A DNA stretch of 37,363 nucleotides from Oscillospiraceae bacterium (GTDB lineage Bacteria > Bacillota > Clostridia > Oscillospirales > Oscillospiraceae). The translations under genes and the position numbers were made by a program. The stretch covers positions 1-37,363 of the forward strand of contig SVLB01000028.1 of NCBI GenBank assembly GCA_015068135.1, in the 5' to 3' direction. A model generated the notes under the pieces. The model did not search any database, was not told the origin of the DNA, and saw nothing but the letters and a program-made list of their open reading frames with translations. Each line of letters starts with the position of its first letter. Within the stretch, counting starts at the first letter, position 1. This document shows positions 29,868-37,363 of the stretch, in pieces.

Positions 29868-30794
29868 TTATTTCCAAAGGTCGTCGGGGTACCGGCCCTG
29901 TTGGGTCATACCTCGCAAGGCCGCTACCACCACCGGCTTATCTGCGGCATAGGTTACGCCATACCAGGTATCGGCAGAATGGAGCATTTTTACCGTCGCC
30001 TTGCCCTCTGCCAGCAGTTCGCTCACCGCTCTAGGCAGGAAGTACTCTGCCTTGGTAGGGTTCTTAGGCATATCCTCAGACAAAAACATAGGGAAACGGC
30101 TCTCAATTTCCTTGATAAAGCTGGGTGAGAACCCCCACAGATTCATGGAAACAGGGGTATTGGCAGGAAGCTCTGTCCAGGAGTTTCCGTCATCTTCGGT
30201 AAAATGGATGCCGCCTTCGTATTTTTCAATTCTGGTACGCTCTACCACCTGGGCAAGATTCCCCTGCTCATCAACAGTGCAGACGCCACGCGCCACAGAG
30301 CCGCTGTCGGTTACGGTATTTCCCAGTTCATAGCCAACCATACAGTAGCGGTATTTGTCATCGTCCCGGGTTTTGGCCAGGAACTGATAGATATCCCGGA
30401 AGGCTGACTGGCCGTAATAATCGTCGGCATTGATCACCGCAAAGGGGGCATCCCCAATGGCTTCCCCGGCACAAAGTACCGCATGACCGGTACCCCAGGG
30501 CTTGGTGCGTTCTGCAGGAACGGAGAACCCCGCAGGAAGTCTGTCCAGCTCCTGATAAGCATAGCGAATCTCCATAGGACATTTTTCCAGGCGTTTGCCT
30601 ACAAGCTCCATAAAGTCCTGCCGAATGGCTTCCTTGATAATGATCACTGCAGTTTCAAATCCCGCCTTATAGGCATCATACAGAGAAAAGTCCAAAATGG
30701 CCTCCCCACAGCTGCCAACAGCATCGATCTGCTTCAAACCACCATAACGGCTACCCATACCGGCAGCCATAACCACTAATACCGGCTTATTCAT
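29868..30794 (-). CDS. Sugar-phosphate nucleotidyltransferase family protein
   Basis: 308 residues. The nucleotide-binding signature 'VVMAAGMGSRYGGLKQID' (residues 7-24, G-x-G-x-R pattern), 'PWGTGHAVLCA' (about 99-109) and the metal-binding 'AVINADDYYG' (about 119-128) are those of NTP-transferase enzymes that join a sugar 1-phosphate to UTP or another NTP. The C-terminal half has beta-rich segments including 'VSMNLWGFSPSF'. It is encoded with a NahK-type sugar kinase, so a likely job is making a UDP-sugar from the kinase product (inference). TTCTCC-rich context gives a GGAGAAA ribosome binding site before the ATG. The CBM9-like gene precedes it by 16 nt. Confidence 0.82.
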   Translation of the reverse strand: MNKPVLVVMAAGMGSRYGGLKQIDAVGSCGEAILDFSLYDAYKAGFETAVIIIKEAIRQDFMELVGKRLEKCPMEIRYAYQELDRLPAGFSVPAERTKPWGTGHAVLCAGEAIGDAPFAVINADDYYGQSAFRDIYQFLAKTRDDDKYRYCMVGYELGNTVTDSGSVARGVCTVDEQGNLAQVVERTRIEKYEGGIHFTEDDGNSWTELPANTPVSMNLWGFSPSFIKEIESRFPMFLSEDMPKNPTKAEYFLPRAVSELLAEGKATVKMLHSADTWYGVTYAADKPVVVAALRGMTQQGRYPDDLWK

Positions 30795-30810
30795 ATCTGT
30801 TTCTCCTTTA

Positions 30811-31413
30811 TTACTGTAAAGTCATAGAACCAAAGTCTTGAGGACGATGGAAATCGGGATTGGCTGATGTACTGGGATTCCAGGAAAGGTAATGAGGCTT
30901 GGGTGTCAGATCACCGCATTTGTAGCAATTGGCACGGATTTCTTTTCCCGGTTGCAAAGAAAACCCCGGCACAAACAGCTGCACAAAGGATACGGGAATC
31001 TCATAGAAGATTTCCCAACCCTCCGGAGTCTTTGCACTGCGGAAAGCAAATAATTCCTTATGGTCTTTCAATTGCAGACGGACAGCACACTCTCTGCCGG
31101 TGCGCCAACCTAAGTACAAGGCTCCATTCAAATTCCACTCAAAGTTGAAATACCGGTCATCGCTTGCATCCGGGCAGAAGAAGAACTCCATACAGCTGTC
31201 CTCGCAGACCTGTGCTAACACATCGGTATGCTCTGCACGGATCTGGGATTCCACCGCAATTTGGTGGATATACAGTTTCTGCTCGTCATAGCAGATCTGC
31301 TGAGTCATACGAATCCCCGCATCCGGGAGCCAAAGGATATTACTTACTTCCAATGTATGAATTCTATTCCAATCCGGTTTCCCGTTTGCGTTTTCAATTT
31401 CATAATGGTTCAT
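30811..31413 (-). CDS. Carbohydrate-binding family 9-like protein
   Basis: 200 residues without signal peptide. Beta-rich sequence with 'MTQQICYDEQKLYIHQIAVESQIRA' pieces, 'VCEDSCMEFFFCPDASDDRYFNFEWNLNGALYLGW' (read in segments, about 80-115) and 'GWEIFYEIPVSFVQLF' and 'ANCYKCGDLTPKPHYLSWNP'. This pattern is the CBM9_2-like group, found in carbohydrate-use loci, here apparently cytoplasmic. The ATG at 31413 has AGAGGGTGG upstream; an alternative start at 31449 (MIHTKFKRV...) would overlap the upstream stop as ATGA, with only a weak GGAAG beside it. A polysaccharide ligand or a catalytic role is not shown by the sequence. Confidence 0.7.
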   Translation of the reverse strand: MNHYEIENANGKPDWNRIHTLEVSNILWLPDAGIRMTQQICYDEQKLYIHQIAVESQIRAEHTDVLAQVCEDSCMEFFFCPDASDDRYFNFEWNLNGALYLGWRTGRECAVRLQLKDHKELFAFRSAKTPEGWEIFYEIPVSFVQLFVPGFSLQPGKEIRANCYKCGDLTPKPHYLSWNPSTSANPDFHRPQDFGSMTLQ

Positions 31414-31445
31414 GGTAATTTCCACCCTCTTAAATTTGGTATGGA

Positions 31446-32105
31446 TCATTCTTCCGGAGATCTCAACTGACCTGCTTCGTCATAATCTTCCGGAAACGCC
31501 TTTTTGAATCCCTTTTCCACAGAAGGGGTATGCAAAACTGCAATGAGTCCCGGCGCAAAGGCCAACAGGAAGAAGGCGTAAGGATGCGCCAAGCTGACAA
31601 TCAGCACCAAAGCAGTCATAAACAGCATATAAAAGGTGCCGGGCAGACGTCCAAAATAGAAAGAAAGCGCATTTATATGCAGCCGTACAAAGCCATGGTA
31701 GTATCTCGACTCCAGGGGGATCAACCAGCCCAGATAGCCCACTGTGGAAATCAGCAAAAGCCGGTACAGCAAAGAAAACAGTGCAATGGTACTGTTGTTT
31801 TCCGCATTGTAGGCAAGCACCCGGTCACCGTAGAGGCCAATGAACCCAATGACCAGCCAAAGGATGGTCAGGGGGATCCCTTGCTTTAATTCCCTGCAGA
31901 ATGTGCGAAAAAATCGGGTATAACAGCCCTTTTCATCCGGCACAACGCATCGGCTGATGGCGTCAAAGAGGGCGCAGGAAGCCGGAATAATGGTCACCAC
32001 CGGAATACAGCACAGGTAAAAGCAAAGAGAAAGCACCAAAATTTCCGGAACTCTGCTCATCCATCGCCAAAAGGGCTTATCCATATTGAAAAGTCCGCCA
32101 AACAT
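31446..32105 (-). CDS. DUF624 (YesL-like) membrane protein
   Basis: 219 residues with five or so hydrophobic segments (about 20-42, 73-92, 101-127, 150-170, 172-190). The N-terminal 'GLFNMDKPFWRWMSRVPEILVLSLCFYLCCIPV' (in parts) is the DUF624/YesL signature; these membrane proteins are usually encoded with sugar ABC transporters and glycoside hydrolases and have no defined biochemistry. ATG 32105 has GGGGTGA 5 nt upstream; the in-frame GTG at 32114 lies inside that site. It sits between the NahK-like kinase gene and the CBM9-like gene. Confidence 0.85.
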   Translation of the reverse strand: MFGGLFNMDKPFWRWMSRVPEILVLSLCFYLCCIPVVTIIPASCALFDAISRCVVPDEKGCYTRFFRTFCRELKQGIPLTILWLVIGFIGLYGDRVLAYNAENNSTIALFSLLYRLLLISTVGYLGWLIPLESRYYHGFVRLHINALSFYFGRLPGTFYMLFMTALVLIVSLAHPYAFFLLAFAPGLIAVLHTPSVEKGFKKAFPEDYDEAGQLRSPEE

Positions 32106-32161
32106 AAAAATCACCCCAGTTTACAAATAAAAACGATGCTCTCCCTTTCCGTGCCGTATTA

Positions 32162-33238
32162 TCAGCCGCGGATTTCCTTGGCGATCTTGGCAACGATCCG
32201 ATCCATCTCTTCCCGCTTGGTGAGCATATCCTTCAAAAGTGCAAACTGGGTACGGCAACGCACCAGATTCTGCTCCGGGTAATGGGTACGGAAGTACACA
32301 TCCCCCATGAGATAGTCGGTCAGGAAGCGGACACCCACCTCCAGGGTCATGATCATGGCACCGTAGGGCAGAACCTCTACCTCTTTGTCTGTCAAAGCGG
32401 TAGCGGCAGTTAAAAAGCCCTTGGTATAAGCCTCGAACAGCTCCAGATCCATCCGCATGGTGGAAAGATCTACGGTATCTTCTTTGGCTGTGGCAGTACC
32501 AAACCGGATAGAGTCACCAAAATCAAAGGCACTGAGGCCGGGCATCACCGTATCCAGGTCAATCACACAAAGTGCGGTTCTCTTTTCAGCATCCAGCAGA
32601 ACGTTGTTCAGCTTGGTATCGTTATGGGTCACCCGAAGAGGCAGTTCCCCGGCTTCCAACATTTTTTGGAGCGTGCCACCCAGTTCCTCCTGAGAAAGAG
32701 CAAAGGCGATCTCCGCCTCCACGGAAGCCTTACGGCCAGCCGCATCCGCGGCAATGGCCTCTTTCAGCTGGCGGTAACGGTCGGGGGTGTTGTGGAAGTT
32801 GGGAATAATCTCGTGGAGGGTCTCCACAGGATAGTCGGACAGCTGATGCTGGAACGTACCAAAGGCCACAGCGCTCTGGTAGAAATCCTCCGGGCTTTCC
32901 GGAGCTTCCAGGCAGATGGCTTCCACAAAATCGTACATTCTCCAATACTCACCCTCGTCGTCACAATGGCAGAACTTGCCGGTGGTGTCGGAGATATAGC
33001 GGAGAGCAGAATTGGGATCTCCGGTCTTTTCTCTTAAAAACTCGGTTACGCCCCGGGCATTGGCAACCACATTCTCCGGGTTCTTAAACACATACTTATT
33101 GATTTTCTGCAGAATGTACTTTCTTCCGGCATCGGTGGTCACCAACAAGGTGCTGTTGATATGGCCGTTGCCGTACTGGATACATTCAGAAGGTGTACCA
33201 ACGGTTTGAAAAGCAAATGCTTGCTTAGGGATTTGCAT
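32162..33238 (-). CDS. N-acetylhexosamine 1-kinase-like aminoglycoside phosphotransferase family protein
   Basis: 358 residues, the same length as Bifidobacterium NahK (359) and colinear with it: 'YGNGHINSTLLVTTD' (residues 22-36), 'YILQKIN', 'FGTFQHQLSDYP', 'IPNFHNTPDRYRQLK', the catalytic 'LRVTHNDTKLNNVLLD' (H205, D207), 'VIDLDTVMPGLSAFDFGDSIRFG' (metal site near D227/D229) and 'GVRFLTDYLMGDVYF'. NahK phosphorylates GlcNAc/GalNAc at C1 with ATP, feeding free HexNAc into UDP-sugar or catabolic routes. That is the best guess here, but related kinases act on other sugars. GTAAGGAGG lies 8 nt before the ATG. Neighbours include a nucleotidyltransferase and a GH36 glycosidase. Confidence 0.83.
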   Translation of the reverse strand: MQIPKQAFAFQTVGTPSECIQYGNGHINSTLLVTTDAGRKYILQKINKYVFKNPENVVANARGVTEFLREKTGDPNSALRYISDTTGKFCHCDDEGEYWRMYDFVEAICLEAPESPEDFYQSAVAFGTFQHQLSDYPVETLHEIIPNFHNTPDRYRQLKEAIAADAAGRKASVEAEIAFALSQEELGGTLQKMLEAGELPLRVTHNDTKLNNVLLDAEKRTALCVIDLDTVMPGLSAFDFGDSIRFGTATAKEDTVDLSTMRMDLELFEAYTKGFLTAATALTDKEVEVLPYGAMIMTLEVGVRFLTDYLMGDVYFRTHYPEQNLVRCRTQFALLKDMLTKREEMDRIVAKIAKEIRG

Positions 33239-33329
33239 AAGATTTCCTCCTTACAAAGATCACTTTCAGTCCATCAAAAAACGGATAGACCATTGAAATC
33301 GCATAATATATTAATAAGTATTTATGCCG

Positions 33330-33956
33330 CTAACTATCTCTTTTATAGGACAACAGCCAATGCAAAGTTTCCTCTAGGAATGCCCAGTCCCATGCGTTAT
33401 GCCCGACCCCCTCATACAGATCATATTTCAAATTGGGGTTGATGGGTTTCAAAGCCTCTACCATTTCCATGGTTTGACTCGGCGATACACAAGTATCCTC
33501 CATGCCATGGAAGGCCCATACGGGCATATTCAGCACCGAAGCATTCCATGACATTCCTCCACCGCAGCAAGGGGCAATTGCCGCAAACAGTTTGGGATAG
33601 GCCATTGCCATGTACCAGGTTCCAAAGCCACCCATGCTCAAGCCGCAAAGATATACTCTGTCCGTATCCACAGAATAGTCCCGTATCAATTGATCCGTAA
33701 ACCGTTTGAGGCTTTCGATCTTTGCAACCCAAAAGGAATCGGACGGGCATTGGGGCATGACCAGAATACAATCCTTCAGATTTTCATCATTGACAACTTT
33801 GGAAAAACCATGTACCAATACAAGATCAAGGTCATCACCGCCATTGCCTCGCTCTCCGGCTCCATGGAGTTGAATTATAAGTGCGGGGTGACTGCTAATG
33901 GTATCCGGTATATAGGCAATGTAGGGGAAAATAGTTTCCTGCTTGAGAATTCTCAT
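33330..33956 (-). CDS. Alpha/beta-hydrolase, prolyl-oligopeptidase/esterase type
   Basis: 208 residues. 'LIIQLHGAGERG' (oxyanion region, 26-37), nucleophile elbow 'CGLSMGGFG' (S107), acid 'GMEDTCV' (D154) and 'YEGVGHNAWD' (H186) form a complete Ser-Asp-His triad. The 'LHGAGERG' and 'GLSMGG' pattern is that of phospholipase/carboxylesterase or acetylxylan-esterase-like proteins; no signal peptide, so intracellular. Its ATG overlaps the TGA of GH36 (ATGA), so it is translationally coupled; GGAG lies 8 nt upstream. Likely removes acyl groups from sugars released by the locus (inference). Confidence 0.83.
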   Translation of the reverse strand: MRILKQETIFPYIAYIPDTISSHPALIIQLHGAGERGNGGDDLDLVLVHGFSKVVNDENLKDCILVMPQCPSDSFWVAKIESLKRFTDQLIRDYSVDTDRVYLCGLSMGGFGTWYMAMAYPKLFAAIAPCCGGGMSWNASVLNMPVWAFHGMEDTCVSPSQTMEMVEALKPINPNLKYDLYEGVGHNAWDWAFLEETLHWLLSYKRDS

Positions 33957-35968
33957 AGGGTAATCTCCAAAAATACCGCACAGGGCGTTTGCGGGCATGT
34001 CAGGTGTATGCCATCGGTACTTGTGGACAATTCTACAGGGGTAACGTTGGGATAGGCAATTTTAGCCTTACCGATACCCTCGGTGATGGGGATAAACAGT
34101 TCCTGCTCTCCCGTTAGGTTCCAAACCGCCAGATAAATATTGTTTCCGTTTTTCAGACCTGCAGCTACCGTCTTTTCTCCAAAGCTTGTAAAACCCATGG
34201 GGAAATACGGAAGCGCAGTCTTTTTCATTTCGGACAAGGTATTATAGTAGTCCACACCCTCCCGGATCAGATCCATTTGGTGTTCATTTAAGTAATCCAA
34301 ATGGCTTGCCAAATGCATTCTGCCCAGGAAGCTGTTGATCATATTGATCACGATCCGGTCATCGGATACATCCTCGCCCTTTTCACAATCAGAGGCTACC
34401 GGGTAGCTCCAAACCGCCGCCTGCTCCGGCAAAACTGCCGCCAGGATACTGCCGGCGATATAGGGATAACGGAGATAATCTGTTTGGTCAGAGGTGGATA
34501 CCAGGCTGTAAATGGACAGCATCTTATAGTCCATACGCATGCCGCCGGAGGAGCAGCCCTCAAAGACCACATCGGGATACTTTTTGATCATATCCCCCAT
34601 CCATGTAAAGAAGGCTTCTGCAGCCTCCTGCAAGCCTACAGCAGGATTTTCTGCATTCAGATCTGTGCCAATACCGCAGTCCTGGTTATAGTCGCATTTA
34701 ATATACTCTGCACCGTAATCCTCCACCATACGACGGATGGTTTCGGTCATGTATTCCCGGACCTTGGGATTCCGGTAGTCCAAAAACTGACGATTCATAA
34801 CCGTCAGACGCTTGCCATGACGCTGGAAGAAGCAATCATCATCGTAATGCTCCAGCATCTTTTGGCACTGCATACCAATGATCTCCGGCTCGATCCAAAG
34901 TCCCGGCTTCATACCCAGGCTGCGGATAAAATCGGTGGTTTTCTTCACGCCCTCCGGGAATCTGGCTTTACTTTCCAGCCAGTGACCCACAAAAGGATAG
35001 ACCTTATCTCCGTCCTCCTCGTTATGCCAGCCGCAGTCGATCACATAGTATTCCACTCCGGTTTTGGCAACGATGGGGGCATATTTTGCGGTATTTTCTG
35101 CCGTGGGACTATCCCAGGACAGATGCATATATTCATTGAAGATGGTGGGCAACTTTTCGTCCGCAGGACTTACACCGGCAATATGGCGACGGTACAGGGT
35201 CATAGCCCCTACCACTTCGTTTAAGTTCTTGCCAAAGGCCAATGCCACATAGGGAGTCGTATAGCTTTCACTGGGCTGCAGAGTCTTGAACCAACCGCCA
35301 AAGGGATAGTTGGGGCCACCCAGGTACAGGTAATACTTGTCCTCCATATCGGAGATCTCATAGTACCAGGAGTTGTTGCTTTCAATCTGGAACATCAGGA
35401 ATTCACCCTTGTGTTCCAGAATTCCCATAGGCAGCTGTTCCTTGGTAGACCAGCTGCCAATGTTACAACCGCTGACCCGCTGTTGGGATTCACTTCTGCC
35501 ACCGCAAAGACCCAGTTCCCGGAAATTTCTGGTACGGGGCTGACACTCCGCATGGTGACTCTGAAGGAAATTGGTAAAACGCATGGCATCGGGATCGTTT
35601 TTATCTCCCATTCCGGTGATACACAGACTTGACACTTCCTCCAGAACAATGGGCGCATCCGTAATATTGGTGACCTTGGTAACTGCACGAATGGCATTGC
35701 AATCGGAATATCCTTCAAATACGGTTTCCGCACGCACATTGGGGCTCTCCTGCACAACGGTCAGCCGGTTTTCCCGGATCTCATGGCCAGTATATTGCAG
35801 GCAGTTACTTTCGGAAGATCGCACCATTTTTACACCCAAATGGGTATTGTTATGCTCTCCGGCCACCTGCACCTGAACAAAGCCACTGTTGAGTTCTGCA
35901 AAGCCGCCCATGGTCTGCAGTGTAATCCTATCGTCATCAATGGAGAAAGTCAGATTTTGAAATTCCAT
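33953..35968 (-). CDS. GH36 family alpha-galactosidase-type glycosidase
   Basis: 671 residues: N-terminal beta-supersandwich (1-270), catalytic barrel (about 275-580) and a C-terminal sheet. Catalytic-region motifs: 'YYVIDCGWH' (D311), 'PGLWIEPEII' (354-363), 'EYIKCDYNQDCG' with candidate nucleophile D426, 'FEGCSSGGMRMD' (469-480) and 'VSTSDQTDYLRYPYI' with candidate acid/base D494. Standard alpha-galactosidases have KWDMNR at the nucleophile; here it is KCDYNQ, which may shift specificity. GH36 contains alpha-galactosidases, alpha-N-acetylgalactosaminidases and raffinose-type enzymes. No signal peptide, so substrate must be imported or the enzyme is cytoplasmic. AGGAAGT lies 6-7 nt before the ATG. 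Confidence 0.88.
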   Translation of the reverse strand: MEFQNLTFSIDDDRITLQTMGGFAELNSGFVQVQVAGEHNNTHLGVKMVRSSESNCLQYTGHEIRENRLTVVQESPNVRAETVFEGYSDCNAIRAVTKVTNITDAPIVLEEVSSLCITGMGDKNDPDAMRFTNFLQSHHAECQPRTRNFRELGLCGGRSESQQRVSGCNIGSWSTKEQLPMGILEHKGEFLMFQIESNNSWYYEISDMEDKYYLYLGGPNYPFGGWFKTLQPSESYTTPYVALAFGKNLNEVVGAMTLYRRHIAGVSPADEKLPTIFNEYMHLSWDSPTAENTAKYAPIVAKTGVEYYVIDCGWHNEEDGDKVYPFVGHWLESKARFPEGVKKTTDFIRSLGMKPGLWIEPEIIGMQCQKMLEHYDDDCFFQRHGKRLTVMNRQFLDYRNPKVREYMTETIRRMVEDYGAEYIKCDYNQDCGIGTDLNAENPAVGLQEAAEAFFTWMGDMIKKYPDVVFEGCSSGGMRMDYKMLSIYSLVSTSDQTDYLRYPYIAGSILAAVLPEQAAVWSYPVASDCEKGEDVSDDRIVINMINSFLGRMHLASHLDYLNEHQMDLIREGVDYYNTLSEMKKTALPYFPMGFTSFGEKTVAAGLKNGNNIYLAVWNLTGEQELFIPITEGIGKAKIAYPNVTPVELSTSTDGIHLTCPQTPCAVFLEITL

Positions 35969-36003
35969 GGTTTACTTCCTAATCTTACTTCACACGCCCT
36001 TTT

Positions 36004-36037
36004 GCTGTGCCGGGACACCGATTGTGCCCGGCACAGC
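36004..36037. terminator. GC-rich hairpin between metallophosphoesterase and GH36 genes
   Basis: GCTGTGCCGGG (36004-36014) pairs with CCCGGCACAGC (36027-36037), with an inner CAC/GTG and one bulged A. The minus-strand side lacks a T-run, so partial termination or mRNA processing is more likely than a full stop. Confidence 0.45.
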
Positions 36038-36109
36038 ATGCGTCGGTGGGGTTGTCGCGAATCGACGTTTTCCAACGCATAAGGAGGGGCATAAAGGAAC
36101 AAACAATTT

Positions 36110-37363
36110 TCATTCGCTGGGTGTAGAAAAACTGACGGTTAACGGTTCGCTTTCCTTTTGGAAGCACTCTCTGGCATGCACCGAAAGGGTATATGCCTTT
36201 CCGGGAGTCAGTTCTTTTAAGCTTAGAGTTAAGGGTTGCTGTAAATGTTCAAGCTGGTCGTCAATATGATAAGGCGCCGCCATCTCCACAGTTCTGACCA
36301 CCTCTCGTGTCGCAGAATCGATAATCTCTATGTAATAGGACTGCACCAGATCGCTGAAGCCATCCGGTGCTTCCACCGCAGCCGCAGGAATGGTCACACT
36401 GACAGAGTCGGCAGTAATTTCGCTGATCTCCACAACCGCACCTTCCGGAAATACCGGTGCATAGGCGGCAAGCTGCCGGGTTTCGTAATCATAGGGGCGG
36501 TTGCTCTTTTGCAGAGCATCAAATACCCAGGGTATACCAATTAGCTTGGCATCTGCCGAGTTGATGATTGCTTCCCCATTTTCGTAAGCCAGCTCCATAT
36601 CCGTAAAGCTATAACGCTCCATGGTAATCTGAGAGCCGTCTACCACCATATAGATTCCCTGCTGGGTCTGCAGACGATCACCGGTGATCTCCATGGCAGA
36701 GAAGTCCTTCAAATCCGCATAATGGAGCGTACCGCAGGTCACCACGGTGAACTGCGCTGCTTTCTTGCTGTTGGACTGCCAGATCGCCCGTTCATCCGTC
36801 AGAGGAACATGGGTATGGCCGGTAAGCATCACACAATTGTTACTGCGCATGAGGCTTTCCTGCAAAGGAATGATATTTCCCTCATAACTTTCATAACCGC
36901 CCAAAATGGTGGTTGCCACCGGGACATGTTGGGCAAAGAAGAAAGGTTTATCGGGGTTGCCTTTCTGTGCCTGTTCCAGATACTTTTGTACCAGCGTGCC
37001 GTCTTCCTTGGTATAATGCACGCCCACAAAGGAATAACCCTTGATCTCCTTGATCCAGGCATCCTCATAGTCAGAACCGATTCCGTCGAACCAGTATTCT
37101 GTTTCCACCAAGGCCGCATCGTGGTTTCCGTAAATAAGCATGGGCACCACCGGCTCTCCGGTCAGATCGTTGGTGTTATTAGGAAACACCCGTAGCCATA
37201 TATCCTGCAATTCCTCCATGGCACTTATCGCAGTTGCCACACTGGTGCGGTTATCCTGCAAGTCACCGGTAACGAGAATACCGTCCACACCTTTCTCCTT
37301 GTAGAACATAAGCGCTTTTTCAAAACGGTCATACATATTGTGCCGTACATCCGCATTCAGATG
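36110..37363 (-). CDS. Metallophosphoesterase (5' end beyond window)
   Basis: The frame is open to the window edge, so at least 417 residues, N-terminus missing. Calcineurin-like motifs: 'GILVTGDLQDN' near the visible N-terminus, 'MLIYGNHDAAL' (about 70 residues on), 'PFFFAQHVPV' and 'VMLTGHTHVPL', giving the Asp/His/Asn metal ligands in order. The C-terminal 120 residues ('VSVTIPAAAV', 'YYIEIIDSATREVVRTV', 'GKAYTLSVHARECFQ') read as a fibronectin type III-like or other beta-sandwich domain, a layout typical of extracellular phosphohydrolases; a signal peptide, if any, lies outside. It is upstream of the GH36 gene by 141 nt and may be cotranscribed. Confidence 0.85.
   Translation of the reverse strand, partial: HLNADVRHNMYDRFEKALMFYKEKGVDGILVTGDLQDNRTSVATAISAMEELQDIWLRVFPNNTNDLTGEPVVPMLIYGNHDAALVETEYWFDGIGSDYEDAWIKEIKGYSFVGVHYTKEDGTLVQKYLEQAQKGNPDKPFFFAQHVPVATTILGGYESYEGNIIPLQESLMRSNNCVMLTGHTHVPLTDERAIWQSNSKKAAQFTVVTCGTLHYADLKDFSAMEITGDRLQTQQGIYMVVDGSQITMERYSFTDMELAYENGEAIINSADAKLIGIPWVFDALQKSNRPYDYETRQLAAYAPVFPEGAVVEISEITADSVSVTIPAAAVEAPDGFSDLVQSYYIEIIDSATREVVRTVEMAAPYHIDDQLEHLQQPLTLSLKELTPGKAYTLSVHARECFQKESEPLTVSFSTPSE

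Noticed and set aside
36085..36100. AGGAGGGGC-like ribosome binding site on the plus strand
   Set aside because: No open frame of interest follows; it lies antisense in the metallophosphoesterase-GH36 gap.

Overview
The window looks like a chromosomal stretch of a spore-forming, anaerobic Clostridia, most likely a gut member of the Oscillospirales. The reasons are a dipicolinate synthase pair (dpaA/dpaB) behind a near-perfect sigma-K promoter, a DUF4364 regulator, strong AGGAGG-type ribosome binding sites, consensus sigma-A promoters, a moderately GC-rich genome with palindromic intergenic repeats, BspA-type leucine-rich repeats, a YgiQ radical-SAM protein, and a carbohydrate locus with a GH36 glycosidase and an N-acetylhexosamine-kinase homologue. 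No phage, plasmid, transposase, integrase or CRISPR is visible.

Layout. 1-1934: a DUF4364 gene (minus, cut by the window edge) divergent from dpaA-dpaB. 2121-4881: a PHP-type phosphatase, lrgA/lrgB and a lipoprotein as one plus-strand operon, closed by a 20-bp-stem terminator. 4956-8051: a minus-strand pair, CapA-type metallophosphatase and secreted transglutaminase-like protein. 8238-8753: nitroreductase. 8836-9347: tRNA-Leu(CAA) surrounded by partial copies of itself and by palindromes. 9469-11784: secreted leucine-rich-repeat protein. 11999-14177: ferredoxin-like protein, a 26-residue stub matching the start of hybrid-cluster protein, and a dihydrolipoyl dehydrogenase. 14258-16006 (minus): ABC exporter. 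16108-18443: frameshifted RluD-type pseudouridine synthase and adenine deaminase. 18495-18823: a dense hairpin cluster. 18895-24645: AraC regulator divergent from a 1589-residue secreted beta-propeller/beta-helix protein. 24716-25623: XRE regulator divergent from a small lipoprotein. 25881-28327 (minus): VanZ-like protein and YgiQ radical-SAM protein. 28578-28842: tRNA-Leu(CAG) followed by palindromes. 29054-37363 (minus): eight co-directional genes, probably one carbohydrate-use locus: metallophosphoesterase, GH36, esterase, NahK-like kinase, DUF624, CBM9-like protein, nucleotidyltransferase and AraC regulator.

Three observations stand out. (1) Three otherwise unrelated secreted proteins (transglutaminase-like, leucine-rich repeat, propeller/beta-helix) end in the same roughly 135-165-residue module, which I do not recognise and which may be a shared surface or matrix module. 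(2) Both tRNA-Leu genes are followed, just past their terminator, by a 12-13-nt reverse complement of their own T-arm and then three consecutive hairpins; each echo matches its own tRNA rather than a common sequence. (3) An orphan 26-residue Hcp N-terminal cysteine motif lies between two redox genes with its own ribosome binding site. Regulatory details include back-to-back promoters sharing one palindromic -35 hexamer and a sigma-K promoter interleaved with an opposing sigma-A promoter. All functional calls come from reading motifs; no database search was possible.
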